Positions 1 to 9,400 of a DNA stretch of 64,000 nt are shown here, piece by piece. Location: assembly GCA_035708205.1 (NCBI GenBank), contig DASSSY010000008.1, forward strand, positions 186,001 to 250,000, read 5' to 3'. The translations under genes and the position numbers were made by a program. Numbering within the stretch: position 1 is the first letter of the stretch; every line of letters begins with the position of its first letter. The DNA comes from DASSSY01 sp035708205. GTDB taxonomy: Bacteria > Bacteroidota > Bacteroidia > Chitinophagales > Chitinophagaceae. A model generated the notes under the pieces. It was not told the origin of the DNA. It ran no database searches and saw only the letters and a list, made by a program, of their open reading frames with translations.

Positions 1-1
1 G

Positions 2-3000
2 GAAACGGCGATTACCGGTATAACCGGCAACACCGGCTTGTCCGGCGGGTTCAAGAAAGCCATACAGGTTGCCGGTACCAGCTACCCGGTTACGTCCTCT
101 ACGGTGGCTTCCTATAAGAGTAATGCCATTGACGCTACCAGTTTTGTTGCTACCAGCCTAACCATTGGCGGGCTGAACGGCAGCCTCCAGCTGGGTAATA
201 CAACCGCCCAAACATTATTTGCCCTGTATCGCTACAAATTTTATACCTTTTACCATGCGCAGATACACGATTTCATCCTGTCGCTGAACCTGGGCGGTGT
301 GGATGCGCTGCTGAACCCGAAGAACCAGACGGTACCGGACAGCCTGCATTTCCAGTCGGTTTACCAGCCTACGGCCAGTGTGGACCCCGCTTATCCTACG
401 GGCACCGTACAGTTCGCGCCTGCCGACCCTTACGGCATCTACAACTGGGAGGTCTTTTTCCATGCGCCCATGCTGATCGCGCAAGGGCTGAGCGCTAACC
501 AGCAGTTTGAAGAAGCCCGGAAATGGTACCATTATATCTTTAATCCCACCAGCAATTATGACCTGGACGGGACGACCATTATCGCCGGTAAAGAACGCTT
601 CTGGAAGTTTTACCCTTTCTACCAGGTTGCCGCCCAGGCGCCGCAAACCTTGATCGAGCTGTTGGACCTGATCAACCAGGGAAATGCCGCTGCCATGGAC
701 GAGGTGACGGCATGGGAGGACAATCCTTTTAATCCCTACCTGATCGGGCGGATGCGCCACCTTTCTTTCATGAAGAACGTGGTGATGAAATACCTGGACA
801 ACCTCATCGCCTGGGGCGACCAGCTGTTCACGCAGAATACGATCGAATCCATTAACGAAGCTACCCAGCTGTATGTGCTGGCTGCCAATATCCTGGGGCC
901 GAAGCCGGAAAAAATACCGCGCCGTGCGAAGACCGCGCAATATACTTACGAAGAATTGCTGGCGGCCTCCGGGGGCAACCTGGATGCTTTGTCCAATGCC
1001 AGCGTCAATATTGAATCATTCTTCGCGCCTAATGCCGGTATCAATACCAATACCGTTTCCGCACCGCCGGTATATGGTAAGATGTTCTACTTCTGCATAC
1101 CCGATAACGATATACTATTGGCTTATTGGGATACGATCGCGGACCGCCTGTTCAAGATCAGGAACAGCATGAACATCCAGGGTGTGGTACAGCAATTGCC
1201 GCTTTACGAGCCGCCGGTCAACCCCATGCTGCTGGTCAAGGCCAAAGCCATGGGCGTGGACATTGCCAGTATCGTGGACGCTACGCTGACCGCCGCAGCC
1301 GTTTCTTCCAATTACCGCTTCACTTACCTGCTGCAGAAGGCCAATGAATTTTGTGCCGAGGTCAGGTCTCTGGGCGCGGCCTTATTGTCTGCCCTGGAAA
1401 AGAAAGACGCGGAGGGCCTGGCGCTGTTGCGTTCCTCGCAGGAAGTCAATATGCTCAGCTTAGTGACGGATGTCAAACAGAAGCAGGTGGACGAGGCACA
1501 GGCTAACCTGGACGCGCTGATGCTGACCAAAGAGGTGGCCCAGATACGCTACGATTATTACAGCAGCCGTCCCTTTACCAATAGCTATGAGCAGCAGAAT
1601 TTGAAGTCTATACAGGACGGATTGGTATTGCAAGTTGTTCAGGCGAAACTGGAGAGTACCGCAGGAGTATTGGGGGCTATTCCAAACGTTCACATTGAGG
1701 GGATCGCGTCGGGTATAAGTATGTTTGGACAAAACTTGGCGTCGTTAACACGTGCAGCCAGTGCAGCTTTGGGAATTAATGCCGCCATCAACAATGCTAA
1801 AGGTGCTATGGCCGCTACTATGGGTGGCTACCAGCGCCGCAGCGATGACTGGAGCTTCCAGGCGGAAAGCGCGGCCAAAGAGCTGGAGCAAATGGACCAG
1901 CAGATACTCGGCGCGCAGATCAGGCTGGAGATCGCCAATAAGGAGTTGAGCAACCACCTGAAGCAGCTGGATGACGCGCAGGCCGTAGATGATTTTATGC
2001 GGAATAAGTTCACTAACCAGGAGCTTTATAGCTGGATGAGCAACCAGGTGGCCGCTACTTATTTCCAAAGCTACCAGGTGGCCTACGACCTGGCGCGGAG
2101 GGTGGATGCCTGCTATAAAAATGAGCTGCCCATATCTACCCGGTACCCCACGGGGGGATTTATTTCCTTTGGCTATTGGGACAGCCTTCGGAAAGGACTT
2201 TTGGCGGGCGAGAACCTCCAGATGGATTTGAGAAGGATGGAAGCCGCTTATTTGGAAGATAATGTAAGGGAGTTGGAGTTGACTAAACATTTTTCTTTGG
2301 GTGTTTTCTTCCCCGATAAATTGATGGACTTGAAAACAACCGGCAAAGCTGATTCGATAGAGATCATTGAAGCAATGTTCGACTTAGATTATCCTGGCCA
2401 GTTTTTACGTCGCATCAAATCAGTTAGCATTTCTATTCCATGCGTGGCTGGCCCTTATACGACTATTAATTGTAAGCTGACACAAAAGAATGGTCGATAT
2501 AGGTATGATATTTCTGATATTAATAGTTCTACGACAGGAAACCAATATAAAGATTCAACCAGTAGCTCGACCTTAGACCCTCGCTTTAATCAGTCGACTA
2601 TTCTTAGCAGCATTGCCACCAGCAGCGCTCAAAATGATAGTGGTGTATTTGAACTCAATTTCAGAGATGAGCGTTATTTGCCATTTGAAAATACAGGTGC
2701 TATCGGTGAATGGAGCTTGGAATTTCCGTCTGATATACGCCAATTTGATTTAAATACTATTTCTGATGTCATTATACATCTGAAATATGTGGCAAGAGAC
2801 GGTGGTCCTGATTTGCAAAAAGTTGCCAATAGTTATGTAAACAGTCTGATATACAACACGGAATCTTTATTTCCGCGTTACTTCAGCCTGAAACATGAGT
2901 TTAGTAATGAATGGTATGCTGGTTTTAACCAGTTAGTGGAAGTTCCGGAAACAGGAAATCCGCAGGTAGGGCATCCTATGAGTCTTAAATTGACTGAACA

Positions 3001-3289
3001 GATGTTCCCTGAATATTGTAAGGACAAAACGATTACAATCAATTCCGCATATTTCACTATAAGGCCCAAAACGGTTGTTTCGGGAGTTGTGTATAAAATG
3101 ATTTACAATAACAGTTCTTTTCCTTTGGACACTGATAGTGCATTGTCACCCGCTATAGTCCTTCATCCGAATGATGCAAGCGCGGATCTTGATTTTATCA
3201 TATACAAGATAGTTGGCAGTACGCCAACGCCTGTTGATGAAAATGAGCTGGTTGATCTATACTTTATCTTGAATTATAAATTAAGTTAG
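2..3289 (+). CDS. Tc toxin subunit A (TcA), C-terminal part; 5' end outside window
   Basis: The frame is open from base 2 to the TAG at 3287-3289, so this is the 3' part of a longer gene. A TTG at 38 is internal. TcA subunits form the pentameric receptor-binding, channel-forming syringe of Tc (ABC) toxins. Family hallmarks seen: the YGIYNWEVFFHAPMLIA and FEEARKWYHYIFNPT blocks (bases about 440-550), a long coiled-coil-rich stretch (about 1440-2080), and the C-terminal TcB-binding block with AMFDLDYPGQFLRRIKSVSI (from about 2375) and FELNFRDERYLPFENTGA (from about 2650). The latter matches what I know of the TcA_TcB_BD domain. The TcB-TcC gene follows after 162 bases, the usual order. The first 2.2 kb are GC-rich, while 2.3-3.29 kb is clearly AT-richer, so the B-docking domain may have a different history. 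Family call is confident; host target cannot be told. Confidence 0.9.
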   Translation, partial: ETAITGITGNTGLSGGFKKAIQVAGTSYPVTSSTVASYKSNAIDATSFVATSLTIGGLNGSLQLGNTTAQTLFALYRYKFYTFYHAQIHDFILSLNLGGVDALLNPKNQTVPDSLHFQSVYQPTASVDPAYPTGTVQFAPADPYGIYNWEVFFHAPMLIAQGLSANQQFEEARKWYHYIFNPTSNYDLDGTTIIAGKERFWKFYPFYQVAAQAPQTLIELLDLINQGNAAAMDEVTAWEDNPFNPYLIGRMRHLSFMKNVVMKYLDNLIAWGDQLFTQNTIESINEATQLYVLAANILGPKPEKIPRRAKTAQYTYEELLAASGGNLDALSNASVNIESFFAPNAGINTNTVSAPPVYGKMFYFCIPDNDILLAYWDTIADRLFKIRNSMNIQGVVQQLPLYEPPVNPMLLVKAKAMGVDIASIVDATLTAAAVSSNYRFTYLLQKANEFCAEVRSLGAALLSALEKKDAEGLALLRSSQEVNMLSLVTDVKQKQVDEAQANLDALMLTKEVAQIRYDYYSSRPFTNSYEQQNLKSIQDGLVLQVVQAKLESTAGVLGAIPNVHIEGIASGISMFGQNLASLTRAASAALGINAAINNAKGAMAATMGGYQRRSDDWSFQAESAAKELEQMDQQILGAQIRLEIANKELSNHLKQLDDAQAVDDFMRNKFTNQELYSWMSNQVAATYFQSYQVAYDLARRVDACYKNELPISTRYPTGGFISFGYWDSLRKGLLAGENLQMDLRRMEAAYLEDNVRELELTKHFSLGVFFPDKLMDLKTTGKADSIEIIEAMFDLDYPGQFLRRIKSVSISIPCVAGPYTTINCKLTQKNGRYRYDISDINSSTTGNQYKDSTSSSTLDPRFNQSTILSSIATSSAQNDSGVFELNFRDERYLPFENTGAIGEWSLEFPSDIRQFDLNTISDVIIHLKYVARDGGPDLQKVANSYVNSLIYNTESLFPRYFSLKHEFSNEWYAGFNQLVEVPETGNPQVGHPMSLKLTEQMFPEYCKDKTITINSAYFTIRPKTVVSGVVYKMIYNNSSFPLDTDSALSPAIVLHPNDASADLDFIIYKIVGSTPTPVDENELVDLYFILNYKLS

Positions 3290-3309
3290 GGATTATAAGC
3301 ACGACCCCA

Positions 3310-3327
3310 GTTGATGGGGACACCAAC
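3310..3327. repeat. short palindromic repeat (GTTGATG-GGGA-CACCAAC)
   Basis: An imperfect palindrome with 7-nt arms (one mismatch) lies in the gap between the TcA stop and the TcB-TcC start. A closely related palindrome, GGTTGGTG-TCCT-CACCAATC, lies at 12169-12188 inside the decayed RHS remnant on the other side of the toxin gene. Both are followed or preceded by a GGAGGG/CCCTTC-type flank, so they are copies of one small element. Confidence 0.55.
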
Positions 3328-3451
3328 CGGAGGGAAATGAAAGGAAGCATCTTAAAATTGTCATGAGATTCTTCCCGTTGGTCAGCATGACAAGAGTAAC
3401 CGGTATAAACCACATAGTCCATCCATCACCGATTAAAGCCATTACGCGTAT

Positions 3452-6400
3452 ATGCCACAGGAAACCAATCATCAGCAAAACCGGCAGGCAGCCAGCAGCA
3501 CGGCGGCAGGCTCGTCCCTGGACCGCTATACCGTGCAGCCCCGGCAGGAGGATGGCGGCCAAAGCCCTTATTACAGGAGCGCCGCGCCGCAGATCAGCCT
3601 GCCTAAAGGTGGTGGCGCGCTCAAAGGCATAGACGAAAAATTCGAGGTGAACGCGGTCAACGGCACGGCAGGCTTAAGTATTCCCTTACCCCTCAGCCCC
3701 GGCAGGGGCGGCTTCACACCTGCTTTATCCTTAAGCTATAGCAGCGGGGCGGGCAACAGCGCATTCGGCTTAGGCTGGGACCTGGGCCTGCCGGCCATAC
3801 AGCGACGGACGGATAAAAAGCTGCCCCGCTATAATGATGCGGAAGAAAGCGATGTGTTCGTGCTTTCCGGCGCGGAAGACCTGGTGCCGGTCATCGACGG
3901 GGCGCCTAATCCTTTCACGCTGACCGATACGGTGGATGGTCATACGGTGACCTATACCATTAAACGTTACCGTCCCCGGATAGAAGGCCTGTTTGCCCGG
4001 ATAGAATATATCAAAAAAGCCGGTACGGCGGATAGCTGGTGGCGGGTAACCACCAAAGATAATATCACGACTTACTACGGCCTGACGGCGGAAGGCCGGA
4101 TAACCGACCCGGGTTATGCGTACCGTATTTTCAAATGGCTGCCCCAGCTGGCGCTGGACCATAAAGGTAATGTGCAGTGGTACCAATATATCGCGGAAGA
4201 CCTGAGGGGCGTGGCGGCAGCGGTATTTGAAAAGAACCGGCTGAACGGCCTGGCCCTCTTTGCCAATACTTATCTCAAACGTGTTCAGTATGGCAATAAA
4301 GAACCTTTTTTTATCAGCGGTACCGGCGCGGCAGCCGTGTACGAGCCGGTGCTCCCTGCATCGCTCACTTATCTGATGGAATGTGTGCTGGACTACGGCG
4401 ATCACAGCACGCCCTACAGCCCTGTGCCCGACCGGGACTGGCAAAGCCGCAGCGATGCTTGTTCCGGTTTTCAGGCCGGTTTCGAGATCAGGACTTACCG
4501 CCGGTGTCAACGCCTCTTACAATTCCACCATTTCAGCGAAATGGCAGGGAATGACCTGGTGCGCAGCTTAGAGCTGGCTTACCAAAACGGGGCGTATGAC
4601 GCGGGCAGCCCGCCTACGGCAGCAGATCTTATTGTTGCCGCTACGCAGCGGGGCTATCAACATACCGCTACCGGCTGGCGCGATAAGGCTTTACCGGCCA
4701 TGCAATTCAGCTATCAGCCATTGACATGGAGCAACGAGATTCAAGTGGTCGGTAAGGACGACTTCCGGGGCGCGCCGCAGGGCCTTACCGGTCCTTACCA
4801 GTGGATCGATTTTGAAGGCGAAGGTATCAGCGGTATCCTTACCGAGCAGGCGGGCGGCTGGTTCTATAAAAACAATCTCGGCGACGGTCATTTTGATACG
4901 CCCAAAACCATAGCGCCTAAGCCCAGCTTCACCGGCTTGACCCCCTCTGCCTCCCCCTCTGGGGCAGCAGGGGTGCTGCAATGGCAGGACCTGGATGCCG
5001 ACGGCAGGCGGCAGGTGGTGGCGCAAAGCCCTTTAAAGGGCTATTGGGAGCTGGATGACCCTGCCTCCCCTTCGGGGAGGGCCGGGGAGGGGTTAAACTG
5101 GCGGCCCTTCCGCGCTTTTGACAAAAATATTAATATTGACTGGAACAGCCCTTTTACCAAAATGCTGGACCTGGACGGCGATGGCAAAGCCGATGTTTTG
5201 CTGACGGAAGACCGTGCCTGGACCTGGTATGAAAATAAAGGTAAAGAAGGCTTTGATGTTGGTGGCAGCTCCCCCTCTTCCGGAGGGGGCCGGGGGGAGG
5301 GGGATGAAGAAAAGGGCCCCGTGCTGTTGCTGCGGGACGAGGTGCAAAGCATTTTCCTGGCGGATATGAACGGCGACGGCCTGACCGACTTAGTGCGCAT
5401 CCGCAACGGCGAGGTTTGCTTTTGGCCCAACAAAGGCTATGGCAGCTTCGGCGCCCGGGTGACCATGCTGAACGCGCCCCTGTTCCAGCGTCCTGAATTA
5501 TACAACCCGCTATACCTTACTCTGGCCGACATCAGCGGTACGGGCGCGGCGGACCTGATCTATGTGGGCCGGAACAAATGCACCGCCTGGCTCAACTGCT
5601 GCGGCAATGCCTTTGCCTATGGCGTGGACATCAATCCCTTGCCCGGCACGGATGTTTACAGCAAAATAGCCGTTACCGACTTCCTAGGCAACGGCACCGC
5701 CTGCATTGTGTGGAGCAGCCTGCTGCCGCATGATGCTACCGCGCCCTTGCAGTATATTGACCTGATGGCCGGCCATAAGCCTTACCTGATGACCGGCTAC
5801 AGCAACGGTACAGGCAAAAGCGTGGCCATGAGCTATAAAAGCTCCACTCAGTTTTACCTGGCCGATAAGTTGGCCGGCATATCCTGGGCTACCCGCCTGC
5901 CTTTCCCGGTGCATTGTGTCAGCGCCGTGACCACAACCGACAGCGTTAGCCATACGGTTTATACGCAAACCTACAAATACCGGCATGGCTATTATGACCA
6001 TGAGGAGCGCGAATACCGGGGTTTCGGCTATGTGGAAATCTTAGATACGGACAGCGCCTCATTAGGTGCTCCTCCTCCCCCGGAGGGGGACGGGGGGAGG
6101 TTGGACCAGCCGCCGGTGCTGACCAAAACCTGGTATCATACCGGCGCCTGGATGCGGGAAGGGACGCTCCTGGACCGGTTTAAAGAAGAATATTTTCAAT
6201 TTGAAGGCTGGGATGACCTGGTCAGCATAGCTTCCTTTCCTGCCGGGCTGAACGCGCAGGAGCTGCGCGAGGCGCACCGCGCCCTCAAGGGCAGCCTCTT
6301 AAGGCAGGAAGTGTACGCGCAGGACGATGGCCCGGACAAGGATGTGCCTTATACCATAGCCGCCACCGCCTACGCGGTAAAGGAGATACAGCCCTTAGGC

Positions 6401-9400
6401 GGCAACCGCTATGCTTCTTTCCTGAACCTTCAGCAGCAAAGCGTGGCCTTCAGCTGTGAACGCCACCCGGACGACCCCCATATCCTGCACAGCCTGGCGC
6501 TGCAAACGGATGAATACGGCAATGTCTTGCAAAGCGCGCAGGTGGCCTACCCCAGGAAAAATGTCCCTTCCGGCCTGCCGCAAAAGGTGCAGGAAGAGCA
6601 GGGTAAAAGGCACATTACCTGCACGGAGAACACTTTTACCAACGATGCCATAGACGAGGCGCACTATACTTTTTACCGGCTGCGCTTACCCTGGGAAGCC
6701 AAAAGCTACGAGGCTGATTTTGACGCCCCGGAAGCGGCGTTATATACGGTGGCGGAGCTGAAAAGCTACCTGGACAATGCCATAGCGGTAGATTATACGG
6801 TGATGCCGGCATTAAATGAAATACGCCTGCTGGGCCATACGAAAACCTTGTTTTTAGCGGATGACGCCGCCACCATAAAAGATGAGGGCCAGATCGAAAG
6901 CCTGGCGCTGCCTTACGAGCACTATACGCTGGCTTTTACGCCGGGCACGCTGGCTGCGATTTACGGAACACTGGTGACGCCGGCCATGCTGGCGGAAGGG
7001 GGATACAAAAGCCCGGACGCCGATGGTGCTTACTGGCTGCCTTCCGGCAGGGCGGTTTACAGCAGCCCGCAGGCCAAATTCTATACGCCGGAAACCTTTA
7101 GAGACCCCTGGGGCAATGAAACCACCGTAAGCTACTGGGGCGCTTACTGGCTGCTGCCGGAGACCGTTACCGATGCCAAAGGCAATGTGAGCAGCGTCAC
7201 GGCTTACGACTGGCGTATATTACAACCCCTGGGCCTGAAAGATGCCAATAACAATATTAGTGAGATCCTGTACGACGCGCCGGGCATGCCGGTGGCTATG
7301 GCGCTGAAAGGCAAGGACGACGGTACCGAAGGCGATACCTTAGCCGGGCTGGACCCGGACAGCGCCGCGGACCTGGCCAGCCAGGCGGCCTTTTGGGACG
7401 ACCCGGAGGCCCATGCGGCAGCTTTGTTACAGGGCGCCACCTGGCGCTGCGTGTATGACCTCCCCCCGGCCCCCTCCGAAGGAAAGGGCGTGGCGGTAGG
7501 CATGATCGCCAGGGAAGAGCATAATACGGATAACCCGGACAGCCCAATGTTGCTGCGCCTCAGCTACAGCGACGGCATGGGCCGCGTGCTGATGCACAAG
7601 GTGCCCTGCGAAGCCACCCCGGACAATGGTAATAAGGGATGGATCGGCAGCGGCCGCACGATATACAATAACAAAGGCAGCGCGGTCATGCAGTATGAGC
7701 CTTACTTTAGCGGGACGCCTACCTGCGATACCGCGGAGCAGGCCGCGGCGGAGGGGGTTAGCCCGCAAATGCATTACGACCCCCTGGGGCGGTTGTACCG
7801 GACCGACCTGCCGGACGGCAGCTATACCAAAACGGAATGGACGGCCTGGGAACAAACGGTTTGGGATAATAACGATACCGTACTGGACAGCGCCTGGTAT
7901 GCCGCCCGCATTGGAGGGGCTATGGGCCCTGAGGAGCAGGACGCGGCGGAGAAAGCGGCGGCGCACGCCGGTACGCCTGCGGTAATGCACTCAGACAGCC
8001 TGGCACGACCGTTTTATACGATACAGCAGGATACGCAAAGTACCTATATCAACAGCTATGAGATCTTAGACATACAAAGCAACCGGCTTTCCGTAGTAGA
8101 TGGCCGGGGGCAACAGATATTGCAGTATCGTTACGCCCCGCTGCAAACGCCCGGCTATCGTAACAGCAAAGACAGCGGGCTGTGGCGCAGCTTTACAGAT
8201 GTTGCGGGACAGGCGCTGTATAGCTGGGACCCGGGGGGACGGCAGTTTCATACCATCTACGATGTGCTGCGACGGCCGGTGCAGCAGGAAGTGTTGCAAA
8301 ATGCAGTAACCCGTGTGCTGGAACAATTTATCTATGGCGAAGGCCAGCCGGACGACAAGCAAAATAATTTACGGGGGGCGTTGTTCCAGCATAAGGACGG
8401 GGCTGGATCAGTGCAGGCGGATCACTATGACTTTAAGGGTAATTTATTGATTTCCGTGCGTACCTATACGCAGGATGCGACGCAGCATCCTAACTGGGGC
8501 GGTACCGTGGCGATGGAAACGGATACCTACACGACGGCAGGCACCTTTGATGCGCTGAACCGCCCGGTGACAGTGACAACGCCGGAGGGCGGGATAACGG
8601 AATATACTTACGATAAAGGCGGAATGCTGAAAACCGTTACGGTAGATAATGTACATAGCTTAGACACCGGTATTGTCAACAATATAGAATACGATGCCAA
8701 AGGGCAGCGGCAGCAGGTTCAATACGGGAACGGGACGGCGACGAACTATACGTACGATCCGGATACTTTCCGGGTAACGCGTATCCGCACGCTGCGCGGA
8801 ACAACGGTATTACAGGACCTGCAGTATTGGTATGACCCGATAGGGAATATCACCTTACAAAAAGACGGGGCGCAGCAGCCGGTGTATTTTGACGGAAGTG
8901 TGGCAACGCCAGAAAATGATTATACCTATGATGCTTTATATCGTTTAACAGGAGTGTCGGGCCGGGAGCTGGCGGGTAATAATAACGCCCCAACCTATAA
9001 CGACAGCAGCCGTTTGGGCATAACGCCTATTCCCATTGCTGCTACCGATACGGCGAAGATGCGTCGCTATGCGGAAGCGTACACCTACGATAAGGCAGGC
9101 AATATGCTGACGCAGCAGCATACGGTAACAGGCGGTACGGGCAACTGGACGCGTACCTATACCATTGCCGGTGGGAACAACCGGCTGACGGGCTGCTCGA
9201 TCGGGAGCAATAACCCGGTAGCGGAAACTTATACGCATGACGGGCGGGGCAATATCGCAACGGGCTTTAATCACCTGCAGAGCCTGGCCTATAACGATGC
9301 GAACCGGCTGCAGCGGGTGATTATAGACGGGAACCGCACAGTGTATTACCAGTACGACGGGACCGGGCAGCGGGTAAGGAAAACGGTGGTGAACAGCAGC

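Noticed and set aside
7427..7990. Long antisense frames within the TcB-TcC gene (also 215-940, 3770-4510 and 8945-9406)
   Set aside because: Arg/Pro/His-rich translations typical of antisense frames in GC-rich genes; no start signals or motifs.
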